Assembly (NCBI GenBank): GCA_024279425.1
Contig: JAJRRO010000032.1
Coordinates: forward strand, 186,001 to 250,000
From: Bacteroidota bacterium
GTDB lineage: Bacteria; Bacteroidota; Bacteroidia; Flavobacteriales; Flavobacteriaceae
Direction: 5' to 3'
DNA length: 64,000 nucleotides
The notes beneath the pieces were generated by a model that was not told the origin of the DNA, made no database searches, and was given only the letters and a program-made list of their open reading frames with translations. The first letter of the stretch is position 1; each line of letters starts with the position of its first letter. Shown piece by piece: positions 33,601-41,619 of the stretch. The position numbers and the translations under genes are program-made.

Positions 33601-34780
33601 GGATAACGGATATATTTCTGACCAGGCCAAAGCCAATATTGATAGCATAGTTAATAAGCTTGGGGTTGATCATATATACGGGGAAACACCCCATATGAAC
33701 AAAATTTTTGTGGATAGCCTGCATAGGCACCAAAATGTATGTAACGGTTGCTTTAAGACCATTTATACGCTAAGTACCAAAATAGCTTTGGATAAGAATA
33801 TTCCGTTTGTGGTTACAGGACTCTCAAGAGGACAATTTTTTGAAACCCGATTAACGGAGGAGCTTTTTTGGGATGACACTGCCGATACCACAACTATTGA
33901 TGATACCATACTGGAAGCGCGAAAATTATATCACCAAGAGAAAGATGCAGTAAAACAACTATTGGACGTGTCCATGTTCAATGACGAAAGTACATTTGAT
34001 AAAGTGCAGTTTGTAGACTTTTACAGATATAGCAATGTAAGTTTGAGTGAAATGTTGCAATATTTAAAGGATAAAGTAGCTTGGGTACGACCTACGGATA
34101 CGGGGCGGTCTACCAATTGCCTCATTAATCAGGTTGGTATCTATGTGCACAAAAAAGAAAAAGGATATAGTAACTATTCCTTTCCCTACAGTTGGGATGT
34201 ACGTTTAGGGCACAAAACCAGGGCTGAAACCCTGGAGGAAATCAATGAATACATTGAAGAGAAAGAAGTTAAGCTCATTATAGAGGAGATTGGCTATGAA
34301 GAACCAAATGATTCTAATGAAAACAGGCAGCGACTAGTGGGGTATTATACTGGAAATTCAAAACTTCCCTCCATTGAATTGAACAGGCATCTATCAAAAA
34401 AGTTACCGGAATATATGATACCCAGTCTGTTTAAGTATTTAAATGAATTGCCCCTAACTGGTAACGGGAAAGTAGATAAGGCTGCATTGAGAAGCCTAAA
34501 TGATGTTCAGTTGGAAATGGATACGCCTTTTGTGGCCCCTAGTAACGAGATTGAAGAACTTTTGGAAGGTTATTGGAAGGAAGTGTTACAACTAAACAAA
34601 GTAGGTGTACACGATAATTTTATTGCCTTGGGAGGACATTCCTTGGCAGCCATAAGAGTTACTACACGGATAAATGATGAACTTGAGATGGGTTTCCCGT
34701 TGAACAAAATTTTTGATTTGCCCACCATAGCGGAATACGCACTACTTATTGAGAAGACCATTGTAGAGCTATTGGAGTAA
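30635..34780 (+). CDS. NRPS C-A-PCP with a PP-loop ATP-pyrophosphatase domain inserted in the adenylation domain
   Basis: The 1381 residues contain a condensation domain (about 8-445) with H137-H138-xxx-D142, and an adenylation core (about 455-890) with TSGSTG at 605-610, NEYGPTEATVGC and GRLDEQVKLNGFRIE. The inserted domain (about 895-1235) has two Zn-finger-like pairs (C899/C902, C919/C922), PP-loop SGGKDST at 965-971, CNGC (C1036, C1039) and a distal C1162 in GRSTNCLIN. Then come the adenylation C-subdomain (NGKVDK, K1279) and PCP S1336 in LGGHSLAAI. There is no thioesterase. The pocket reads D-L-T-K-I-G-E-V-G-K, one residue from the Asn code DLTKLGEVGK. The insert resembles WbpG/TtcA/QueC-type ATP-pyrophosphatases, so asparagine modification (for example thioamide or nitrile) is inferred. 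Confidence 0.9.
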   Translation: MNKPVGISIPLTQSQLLLWTGQKLNPEVPLYNVPYAYVISGAVSESVFSMAFQKLINKVDVMRTIFFEEKGQPYQSVLPHLNYTLEFVDFTSTTSDKEVRDWMGRRSQRLFDMSRPLFDAALLKVDDERYIWFLNVHHLIIDAISSIILFERMSEIYSLIQSKDVGEITELPRYTAYVNFEANQRKSDTHEKNESYWKKKLKNGLETPPLYGPKKPTTTTRSERVGVKLGLERSHKIKELAARPEIRAWTQDLSLFNLFATLLFVFLYRVSGQKKISVGAPFHNRTANFKETIGLFIELFPIVDELVEEDTFFSVLQRIRLESNNNLRHAQPGMATFDIGKSFSAVLNYMTSSYPDFDKFPTKSEWIHPNHSDSAHQIRCHVADFDATGEIEIFFDLNHGTFDQSLYQKVPQHFLNLMDAMLANVNTPINQPEISTEEERNNLLEKSAPNNTYSSFLELFSKSVADSPNETALSYWDKELSYMALNKKANQLASYLQQQGLKPKDKVGLYFFRSPEYIISLLAVMKLGATFVPIASDQPSERITYILENANCSLVLTDSMLRVGMNSGPARVLEVNLENISAIIYEERAIDRLPNKNDIAYILYTSGSTGRPKGVMISHGALSNYLQWAMVYYKMDKAFIFPFFTSIGFDLTITSTFLPLLSGGELVIYRESDSGPDISLMQVIADNKVNSIKLTPSHIALIQERDLSSSKIRTMIVGGEDLKTNIANLIKKSLREKTRIYNEYGPTEATVGCIVCEFDPEQHTGVSVPIGKPIFNIDVYVLDTYKNRVPQGVVGELYLSGSGLSDGYVNMDSLSKEKFVKNAFVPNARMYRTGDLARLNNNGNLDYLGRLDEQVKLNGFRIELSDIEANIANHPAVENAAVVLLNGKHSIPESEVVNCTECGLPSNYPNADFDEQGVCHLCTAFKGYKEKTDKYFKTEEELKLLLTSNKNKDRYTGYDCLSLLSGGKDSTYILARLINMGLKVLAFTLDNGYISDQAKANIDSIVNKLGVDHIYGETPHMNKIFVDSLHRHQNVCNGCFKTIYTLSTKIALDKNIPFVVTGLSRGQFFETRLTEELFWDDTADTTTIDDTILEARKLYHQEKDAVKQLLDVSMFNDESTFDKVQFVDFYRYSNVSLSEMLQYLKDKVAWVRPTDTGRSTNCLINQVGIYVHKKEKGYSNYSFPYSWDVRLGHKTRAETLEEINEYIEEKEVKLIIEEIGYEEPNDSNENRQRLVGYYTGNSKLPSIELNRHLSKKLPEYMIPSLFKYLNELPLTGNGKVDKAALRSLNDVQLEMDTPFVAPSNEIEELLEGYWKEVLQLNKVGVHDNFIALGGHSLAAIRVTTRINDELEMGFPLNKIFDLPTIAEYALLIEKTIVELLE

Positions 34781-34796
34781 AAAAGAAAGAAAACGA

Positions 34797-35264
34797 ATGA
34801 AAGCAAGGTTTGTACATAAGTGGGTTAAGCCCATGTTCATTAAACAAATAGCAATGCTAATGTGTATTTGCTATTTGTTGAATCCAATGTACCACCAAGT
34901 CAATAATTTATTGCATACCATTTCCCATGGCCTGGAAATTCCCGATGTTGTGCTTTCACATCAAGCCCGTGCCTCAGATGCTCATAATTACAGTCACGGA
35001 TATCATGAACATGGTATCTCTGAAGTACAACATAAACATAGTTTCATCGATTTTGTGAATGCTATTTTTGAAGCATTAAACACGGAAGACCAATCTAGTG
35101 ACACCTCAATAAAAGACAAAAAAATTGATAAGCATATCGCTACTCAGCAATACCACCTACATAAATTGATTACCATAAATGTGGATGTTGTCTTTTGGGA
35201 ATTTGTTCGCAAATCACATGTGGGCTATCAGTATACCACAGACCGCCCGCCCGAAAACTTCTAA
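34797..35264 (+). CDS. Small His-rich exported protein, probable metal binding
   Basis: The 155-residue protein starts with basic residues and a hydrophobic stretch (about 15-36, MFIKQIAMLMCICYLL) that can act as signal peptide or anchor. It is rich in His, with clusters HNYSHGYHEHG and VQHKHSF. No named domain is recognised. It lies 16 bases after the NRPS gene and 241 bases before the TonB receptor on the same strand. By composition and place it is likely a periplasmic or membrane-anchored metal-binding accessory protein. The function is inferred. Confidence 0.72.
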   Translation: MKARFVHKWVKPMFIKQIAMLMCICYLLNPMYHQVNNLLHTISHGLEIPDVVLSHQARASDAHNYSHGYHEHGISEVQHKHSFIDFVNAIFEALNTEDQSSDTSIKDKKIDKHIATQQYHLHKLITINVDVVFWEFVRKSHVGYQYTTDRPPENF

Positions 35265-35423
35265 GATCAAGCTTCACGTATGGGTGGCGGATTACGTCCG
35301 CTCAATAATCCTTTGGTTTTTAACTTAGGATGAGGTATTGGCTACTTTCCACTTATGCAAAACCTTGATGGCTTGATCCAATTTCATTTTTTTTATAGTA
35401 CCCTGTTTAGAAGGCAAGATTGT

Positions 35424-35441
35424 CATCATATGAATATGATG
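35424..35441. promoter_or_regulatory. Inverted repeat upstream of the TonB receptor (candidate operator)
   Basis: CATCATAT (35424-35431) and ATATGATG (35434-35441) form a perfect 8-2-8 inverted repeat, 65-82 bases before the receptor's ATG. A metal-responsive repressor of the Fur/Zur or NikR type would fit the context, but the sequence does not exactly match a consensus I know. The rest of the 241-base gap holds a small GC hairpin (GCGGA/TCCGC at 35287-35301) and nothing else recognised. Confidence 0.4.
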
Positions 35442-35505
35442 TCTGTCGACCTTGGTATTTAGCGAACCAATGGAGTAATCAATAAGAATCAATAAAATAT
35501 AGAAA

Positions 35506-37737
35506 ATGATACGATATATAATATGCTTTGCATTCCTTGTCTTTTTCAGCAATCTAAGAGCACATGAATTAAGCGGCACTATTGTTACCGAAGGGAATAT
35601 CCCTTTGGAAGGAGTAGGGGTGTACAATAAGACCACTGGGGGATATACCTATTCCAATGTTTCAGGATATTTTGAACTGGATGATATCTCTGTGAATGAC
35701 ATCATCTATTTTTATAGTCTTGGATATAAGAACCAGCAAATCACCATCGTTGAGAACCAATTGGATGGCATTGTTAGCATTGTACTTATAGAATCGGCGG
35801 TATCCCTAGATCAAGTGGTATTGGTTTCAAAAGTAAATGTATTGAGCACTTTTGTAAATGTAGACATGAAGGCGAATCCTGTAAAGTCTACCCAAGAAAT
35901 CCTTAGGAAGATTCCAGGCCTCATTATTGGGCAACATGCCGGAGGTGGTAAGGCCGAACAAATTTTCTTAAGGGGTTTTGATATTGACCATGGTACCGAC
36001 ATTGCGATCAATGTAGATGGTTTGCCTGTAAATATGGTCTCTCATGCTCATGGACAGGGCTATGCGGACATGCATTTTGTGATTCCTGAAACCATTGATA
36101 ATATCGATTTTGGAAAAGGCCCTTATTATGCTGATAAGGGAAATTTTAATACGGCGGGTTATGTGGATTTAAAAACTAAGAAAACCATTGATAAAAATTT
36201 ACTGTCCCTAGAAACGGGGCGATTCAACACACTTAGGGCATTGGCTATGTTCAAAGTGGTTGAGGGCGATGATAGCAATGCGTATATAGCATCTGAGCTT
36301 ATGCTCGCCGATGGTGTTTTTGAATCGCCACAAAACTTTAATCGGTTAAACATTATGGGTCGCTATAATTATAACAACAGGGAAAATCAAGATCTTAGTG
36401 TTACCCTATCCCATTTCCAGAGCAAGTGGGATGCTTCTGGGCAAATACCCCAGCGTTCAGTAGATCAGGGATCCATTAGTAGGTTTGGTGCCATTGACGA
36501 CACCGAAGGCGGAAACACCAGTAGGTCCAATTTATGGGTAAACCATAGTAAACAGATTGATGAGCATTCGCGAGTAAAATCAAAAGCATATGTTTCAAAA
36601 TATGATTTTGAGCTGTTTTCCAATTTTACGTTTTTCTTGGAAGATGCCATTAATGGTGATCAGATACAACAAATAGAAGATCGTACAATTATTGGCGCCG
36701 AAACCCTATATGAACGTTCGTTTCATTTAAAAGACCACGATTCACAATTTGGGTATGAGTCCGGCGTAGGATTTCGATATGATGATATAAATGATGTGCA
36801 ATTATCCCGGACCTTAAATAGACAAACCATATTGGAACGCTTAGCTTTTGGAAACGTAGATGAGTTCAATATTTATGGATTTATACAGGGCACCTATAAA
36901 AGGAACAAATGGACCCTGAATCCAGGGATACGAATAGATTATTTTAAATTTGATTATGAAGATCTGCTAACGGAAACCTATGATAACAAGAGTGAGAACA
37001 AGGTTTTACCAAGCCCTAATCTGAATATAATATACGCGGCATCTTCGGGCTTACAGCTATTCGTAAAGATGGGGGTAGGTTTTCATTCCAATGATGCAAG
37101 GGTCGTTACTGCCAATAATGGGAAGAAGGTACTACCTGTAGCTTTTGGAGCCGATATTGGGGCCATTATTAAACCAATGGATCGTTTAGTGCTCAATGCA
37201 GCGCTATGGAGCCTATTTCTACAACAAGAATTTGTTTATGTGGGAGATGCCGGAATTGTGGAACCCAGCGGAAAAACTCAACGTTATGGATTGGATTTGG
37301 GATTGAGGTATCAACTAACGGATTGGCTTTACTTTAATGGGGACATTAACTATAGCCATGCCAGGAGTATAGAAGAGTTGGAAGGGGAAGATTATATTCC
37401 ATTATCCCCCGACCTAACATCCTCGGGAGGGCTTACTTTTAGGGATTTGGATAAATTTTCGGGAGGATTAAATTATCGATATATCAAGGATCGGCCAGCC
37501 AATGAAGACAATTCCATAGTTGCCGATGGTTACTTTGTGACCGATTTCAACTTAAACTACACCTTGAGGAACTGGACATTTGGATTAATTGTGGAAAATT
37601 TGTTCGATATCGAATGGAACGAAACCCAGTTTGCCACCCAAAGTAGATTATTTGATGAGCCTATGCCAATTGAAGAAATACACTTCACTCCGGGAACTCC
37701 ATTTTTTGCCAGGATTAAAGTGTCTTTAAGCTTCTAA
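35506..37737 (+). CDS. TonB-dependent outer-membrane receptor, likely for the locus product
   Basis: The 743-residue receptor has a signal peptide (about 1-19, ending LRAH), a CarboxypepD_reg-like beta-sandwich (about 20-90; PLEGVGVYNKTTGGYTYSNV), a plug (about 120-225) and a 22-strand-type barrel ending in KVSLSF with a terminal Phe. The plug carries the unusual His-containing stretch IDHGTDIAINVDGLPVNMVS followed by HAHGQGYADMHF, suggesting metal contact. It is too short and lacks the features of a SusC glycan importer. It is the last plus-strand gene of the NRPS locus. Uptake of a metal-peptide complex is inferred from context. Confidence 0.85.
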   Translation: MIRYIICFAFLVFFSNLRAHELSGTIVTEGNIPLEGVGVYNKTTGGYTYSNVSGYFELDDISVNDIIYFYSLGYKNQQITIVENQLDGIVSIVLIESAVSLDQVVLVSKVNVLSTFVNVDMKANPVKSTQEILRKIPGLIIGQHAGGGKAEQIFLRGFDIDHGTDIAINVDGLPVNMVSHAHGQGYADMHFVIPETIDNIDFGKGPYYADKGNFNTAGYVDLKTKKTIDKNLLSLETGRFNTLRALAMFKVVEGDDSNAYIASELMLADGVFESPQNFNRLNIMGRYNYNNRENQDLSVTLSHFQSKWDASGQIPQRSVDQGSISRFGAIDDTEGGNTSRSNLWVNHSKQIDEHSRVKSKAYVSKYDFELFSNFTFFLEDAINGDQIQQIEDRTIIGAETLYERSFHLKDHDSQFGYESGVGFRYDDINDVQLSRTLNRQTILERLAFGNVDEFNIYGFIQGTYKRNKWTLNPGIRIDYFKFDYEDLLTETYDNKSENKVLPSPNLNIIYAASSGLQLFVKMGVGFHSNDARVVTANNGKKVLPVAFGADIGAIIKPMDRLVLNAALWSLFLQQEFVYVGDAGIVEPSGKTQRYGLDLGLRYQLTDWLYFNGDINYSHARSIEELEGEDYIPLSPDLTSSGGLTFRDLDKFSGGLNYRYIKDRPANEDNSIVADGYFVTDFNLNYTLRNWTFGLIVENLFDIEWNETQFATQSRLFDEPMPIEEIHFTPGTPFFARIKVSLSF

Positions 37738-37904
37738 TTAATTTTAATAGCGTTAATCATTAATGCAATGATTTGTGTTTACTGCTTATGTCAAAAATCT
37801 TTTAATGAAGATTATTGATGAGCATAAAATTTCCGCATCATTTTTTGCTTTGGCATTTCCTTTAATCGAAAGAATTCCTCGAAGCGCTGCGTGAGCCTGC
37901 CTAT

Positions 37905-37935
37905 TGTAGCCTTCCCCTTTTTAGGAAAGGCTACA
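37905..37935. terminator. Hairpin with IS-end sequence, between converging TonB receptor and capsule operon
   Basis: TGTAGCCTTCCCCTTTTTAG followed by GAAAGGCTACA folds into an 11-pair stem (one G-U on the minus strand) around a 6-base A/T loop. Its first 19 bases match the IS-end sequence at 21402-21423, and it begins TGTAG and ends CTACA like a nearly fully deleted IS. Lying 15 bases beyond the last capsule gene in a convergent gap, it could now serve as a bidirectional terminator. The rest of the 209-base gap (37738-37949) holds nothing recognised. Confidence 0.55.
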
Positions 37936-37949
37936 GGATGACATGGCGG

Positions 37950-38777
37950 CTATTTAAAGGCAGAAGAGAAATCCAATGGAATGAGCCCAAATTTCCTCCT
38001 AAAACTTTTAGTAACTAACTTAACCCTGTATTTGGCCAATTTTCGGATGATATTCTCAAAGAAGTCTTTTTTAAAAAAGCTATAAGAGTTCATCTTTTTT
38101 ACGGCCTCTGGGGTACTGCAATAATTTTCCGTATTTCCAATACTGTATATGGCTCCAGGGAAGGGCAGCGGCAACAACTTTTTGTTAGTATCCAGTGTTG
38201 TAAAATCATGATTGAAGAGTGGACGTGGATTTTCCTCCAACAAATGACCTACATAGTCCGATTTGATAATGATGCAGGTACCACATAATACATTGAAGGT
38301 ATTTTTGTTTAAAAAAATAAAATTGCTTCCCTCATTATAAATATAGCCCTTCTTAAAATACCAACCAGGGGTGTTCGCTGTATCATTTTCCACAAATGAA
38401 ACCAGATTTTTGTTAATGCAGTCATCTGCATCAACCACCATATAATGGGACGGTTTATATTTTTCTCCATATGCTACCCCTTTCATTATTTTTTTGGCCT
38501 TATCCGCTTCTTTGGCGGCGTTACGGTAGTTTTGGGTATCTGCAGATGGAATATCCTGTGCGGCCTCGTGGGTGGGTGGGTCAAAATCCACTTGAACAAA
38601 TTCCAGTGCTGGATGTTCAAAGTTTAGTTTGGGAATTTCATGGCAAACGGCAATCACCTTAAAATTTTGAGAGGTTTGTTGGCATATGGACTTCATGGTC
38701 CGTGTTACCAAAACAGAAAATACTTCCCAATTGGATGAAATTTGTGCACTTTTTATGGGTACAATGAATACTAGCAT
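37950..38777 (-). CDS. Glycosyltransferase family A (GT2-like)
   Basis: This 275-residue GT-A fold protein has an N-terminal strand MLVFIVPIKSAQ and a metal/nucleotide motif D116-A-D118-D119 in HYMVVDADDCIN. Length and order fit small GT2-like transferases of polysaccharide loci, without a membrane helix. It is the last gene of the capsule operon. The transferred sugar is unknown. There is a gap of 32 bases to the upstream FemAB-like gene. Confidence 0.75.
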   Translation of the reverse strand: MLVFIVPIKSAQISSNWEVFSVLVTRTMKSICQQTSQNFKVIAVCHEIPKLNFEHPALEFVQVDFDPPTHEAAQDIPSADTQNYRNAAKEADKAKKIMKGVAYGEKYKPSHYMVVDADDCINKNLVSFVENDTANTPGWYFKKGYIYNEGSNFIFLNKNTFNVLCGTCIIIKSDYVGHLLEENPRPLFNHDFTTLDTNKKLLPLPFPGAIYSIGNTENYCSTPEAVKKMNSYSFFKKDFFENIIRKLAKYRVKLVTKSFRRKFGLIPLDFSSAFK

Positions 38778-38809
38778 TTTATTTCTTTTTATTAGTTGTT
38801 GTCAATTGA

Positions 38810-39832
38810 TTACAATGTTGCTCTATAGGCCGGAAAAAAATCGGTCTCACCAACCTTGGCCGATAAACATAAATCCGAGTACGTCTTTTGGTTTACTATA
38901 TGGGTCCAAAGTTTAAATTGTTTGGTGTCATTGGAAAATGAAGATTTAAAATTGAACAAAGCATCTTCTTTACTTTGATAACCACCACCCAAATTAAAGT
39001 AGGTATATCCCTCTTGAGTCCCTTGGATTCTCATTTCGTCCAACAACAGTCGAGAGGGGGCAATCTTCATATATTCGGATTTAGTACCTGATAAATGGTA
39101 TTGAATAATATTATTGGACTTTACGAACATAGATCCAGCGGCTATTTCCTTACTTTCATTATGAACGGCCAATAGTATTTCTGTTTTAAAACCATCACAA
39201 CTTAGAAAATTGAAAAAATAATCAGGATCAAAAAAATATGTGGTATCCGCGTTCAGTTTTTCCATGGTTTCGTTGTAGATGGCTATAAAGGCGAGAATAT
39301 CTTCCTTGGTCTCGGCCTTTTTAACCGAACATAATCTTCTAGCTTTGTTCACCCTACTTTTGGTGTCTCTTCTGTAGGCAGCTCTTTGCTCTTCCAAGCT
39401 AATGGTCAAGTCTATATTTACTACCTTCCCAATAGCTTTAACCGCACCTATTCCATTAAGAATGGTTTCTTGATATGGGATATATGGGTTAAGCCGCGAG
39501 AATACGGATACAATATTTTGTTCCTCCAAATAGGAATTCAAACTAGTCTGGAAATTTAATGTGTCAAAATCTTGGGTAATACCCTTGGTCAAAGGCCCTG
39601 CATATCCATAGACCGAAGTTGCATCATAGTATGCAGTATCACCTATTCCCCGAATCAAAAGGGGTAGGGCAATTAGTATATTCCCCTCTTCATATACTAC
39701 CAATACAGGGGTTTCTTCTTGGTTTTTTGAAATAGTATGGTAATCATAGGTGTGATAGAAATCGTATGTTTCTATTTTGTTCAAGATAGTATCCCATTCT
39801 ACCTTTGTTTTTATGATATTAATCATGCCCAT
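38810..39832 (-). CDS. FemAB/GNAT-like acyl or aminoacyl transferase
   Basis: The 340-residue protein has the double-GNAT arrangement of FemAB/CelD-like proteins: an N-terminal half with YDATSVYGYAGPLTKG, a central basic region RAAYRRDTKSRVNKARRLCS, and a second half with EIAAGSMFVKSNNIIQYHLS and YFNLGGGYQSKEDALFNFK. Such proteins add acyl or amino-acid groups to cell-wall or exopolysaccharide sugars using acyl-CoA or aminoacyl-tRNA. It starts 7 bases after the GT4 gene and probably decorates the capsule repeat unit. The donor is not predictable. A fragment of a similar gene lies at 21571-21702. Confidence 0.75.
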   Translation of the reverse strand: MGMINIIKTKVEWDTILNKIETYDFYHTYDYHTISKNQEETPVLVVYEEGNILIALPLLIRGIGDTAYYDATSVYGYAGPLTKGITQDFDTLNFQTSLNSYLEEQNIVSVFSRLNPYIPYQETILNGIGAVKAIGKVVNIDLTISLEEQRAAYRRDTKSRVNKARRLCSVKKAETKEDILAFIAIYNETMEKLNADTTYFFDPDYFFNFLSCDGFKTEILLAVHNESKEIAAGSMFVKSNNIIQYHLSGTKSEYMKIAPSRLLLDEMRIQGTQEGYTYFNLGGGYQSKEDALFNFKSSFSNDTKQFKLWTHIVNQKTYSDLCLSAKVGETDFFPAYRATL

Positions 39833-39839
39833 TTCTATA

Positions 39840-40967
39840 TTAAATGATCTTTTGATAAATTACTACGGTTTTAGAAGTCATTGCATCAACGGTGAAATTT
39901 GCAATGGCCTTTTCTTTTCCCTTTCTCGCAACGGCTTTTTTTAGGTTTGGATTTTGGATGATTAGTTCAATAATTTGGGACAACTCCCTGGCATCACCAT
40001 TTTGAAATATAAAACCGTCCTCTCCATGGGTTATTTGATCCAACGCTCCATTTGTATCTGTTCTAATGGTGCAACATCCACTCATCATGGCTTCAACGCA
40101 CACCAAGCCGAAAGCCTCTGATAAGGAGGGCAAAACAAACACATCAAAAATATGATAAAATGGTTTCGGATCTTGAAAGGGGACTATCGTTATTTGTTTG
40201 GCGATAGAAGATTTGGAAATAATGTCCTCTAGCCATTTTTTATCTTCTTCATTGAAATAATCTCCCAAAAAGATTAAATGAATTTTATCCGAAAGGGCGT
40301 GGGGAAGATGATGTTCAACAGCTGATATTAAAACATCCAATCCTTTTTCTAGGGTAATTCTTCCAACAAAACCAATAATAATGGAATTTTCAAGTATTCC
40401 ATATTTAGCCTTGAGCGCTATTTTTTCGCTTTCAGGGATGGTATTTTCGTACCTTTTGGAGATACCATGGCAAACTACCGAAACTCTGTTCGATTTTGCA
40501 CCAAGTGTTTCAATAGCATAGCTTTTGGATTCCCGACTAATAGCGATCAATTGCGTTGGATTTTTATATTTTAAATTTTCCACCAGTTGTACATTATGAA
40601 CCGTGGTAATAAATTTTTTCCCTAGCATCCAAGGTAAAAAAGTCATATAAGGGGATTGGGAATGGATTATATCTGTTTTAGAAATGGATATCCAAACCAG
40701 TATTTGAAATATGGAAGAAATAGAGGTCAGTATTCTATTTATAATATTTCCTTTAGGAGTTTTAAAAGTTTTTATTTCAATATTCAAGGCATTAAAACCG
40801 TCTAATATCTTGATGAGGTATTCGTTATTGTCGTCTGTAACGCCACCCGTTATCATGGTTATTTGATGCCCTTGTTTTACGAGTCCTTGGGCTAAGTCCA
40901 AGGTGTGTAAGGTAACCCCACTTTTTTCTATTCTACTAAGTAAGAAAAGGATTTTCATTGTGGCCAA
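39840..40967 (-). CDS. Glycosyltransferase family 4
   Basis: This 375-residue GT-B fold enzyme has an N-terminal nucleotide-fold start (KILFLLSRIEKSGVTLHTLD), central IIIGFVGRITLEKGLDVLI and the GT4 EX7E region in PSLSEAFGLVCVEAMMSG. An ATG three codons downstream (MKILFLL) is an equally good start. It is one of the sugar transferases that assemble the capsule repeat unit at the cytoplasmic face. The sugar is unknown. Confidence 0.87.
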   Translation of the reverse strand: MATMKILFLLSRIEKSGVTLHTLDLAQGLVKQGHQITMITGGVTDDNNEYLIKILDGFNALNIEIKTFKTPKGNIINRILTSISSIFQILVWISISKTDIIHSQSPYMTFLPWMLGKKFITTVHNVQLVENLKYKNPTQLIAISRESKSYAIETLGAKSNRVSVVCHGISKRYENTIPESEKIALKAKYGILENSIIIGFVGRITLEKGLDVLISAVEHHLPHALSDKIHLIFLGDYFNEEDKKWLEDIISKSSIAKQITIVPFQDPKPFYHIFDVFVLPSLSEAFGLVCVEAMMSGCCTIRTDTNGALDQITHGEDGFIFQNGDARELSQIIELIIQNPNLKKAVARKGKEKAIANFTVDAMTSKTVVIYQKII

Positions 40968-41019
40968 CTATTATTTATTAGTTGTGGTTAAATGGGTCTT
41001 TATTTGAAAATGGTATCAT

Positions 41020-41619
41020 TTAATTCTTGAAATGTCTTTTTTCCATAAGGGCAATCGTTTTTAAAACGATCTTTTTCCCTTTTTTTCCAAATTTCGGATA
41101 TACTGTTTCAAAAGTGTCGTTTTCCTTAAATTTGATGGGTTCTTGGCATAATATTGAGCCTTTATCTATTTCACTATCAATAATATGGGTTGTAATTCCA
41201 GAAATCCGTACCCCATAATCCAAGGCTTCCTGTATGGCGGTATGTGTCGCCAAAAAACTAGGAAAAAGAGAAGGGTGTATATTCACTATTCTATTGGGGA
41301 AGGCTTCCAACATTTCCTGTCTAATGACATATTTAAAGCTCAATAATAGGGTATAATCAATTTCTCGTTGTCTTAATTCTATGATGATCTGCCGTTGATA
41401 CGCCTCTCTACTTTCATAGTCTTTACGAACCAATCGTACCGTTTCAATACCAGCTTCATTTGCGGCATCCGCAGCTCCGCAGGGTTCGGTTTCATAGATG
41501 AGCAAGCCAATTTCGGAGCGTTTTAGTGCCCCTTTTTGATAGGCTTCAATGACATCTTTGGCATTACGTCCCCATCTTGTGACCAAAATGGCCCATTTAA
41601 GTTTTTTCTCTGTATTCAT
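41020..41619 (-). CDS. PurN-like formyltransferase of the polysaccharide locus
   Basis: The 199-residue protein has the formyltransferase catalytic triad N113 and H115 in VNIHPSLFPSF and D152 in DSEIDKGSIL, spaced as in PurN. The folate-binding region is LLLSFKYVIRQEML. PurN itself acts in purine synthesis, but here the gene overlaps the initiating sugar transferase by 23 bases within the capsule operon, so a sugar-nucleotide or lipid-linked amino-sugar is a likelier formyl acceptor. N-formylated sugars occur in many O-antigens. The acceptor is inferred. Confidence 0.75.
   Translation of the reverse strand: MNTEKKLKWAILVTRWGRNAKDVIEAYQKGALKRSEIGLLIYETEPCGAADAANEAGIETVRLVRKDYESREAYQRQIIIELRQREIDYTLLLSFKYVIRQEMLEAFPNRIVNIHPSLFPSFLATHTAIQEALDYGVRISGITTHIIDSEIDKGSILCQEPIKFKENDTFETVYPKFGKKGKKIVLKTIALMEKRHFKN

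Noticed and set aside
35325-35636. 103-codon minus-strand frame before the TonB receptor
   Set aside because: It overlaps the receptor's signal peptide region antisense and lacks any recognisable feature.
41020-41619. PurN of purine biosynthesis
   Set aside because: It overlaps the phosphoglycosyl transferase gene inside the capsule operon, with no purine gene near; kept as a formyltransferase with unknown acceptor.
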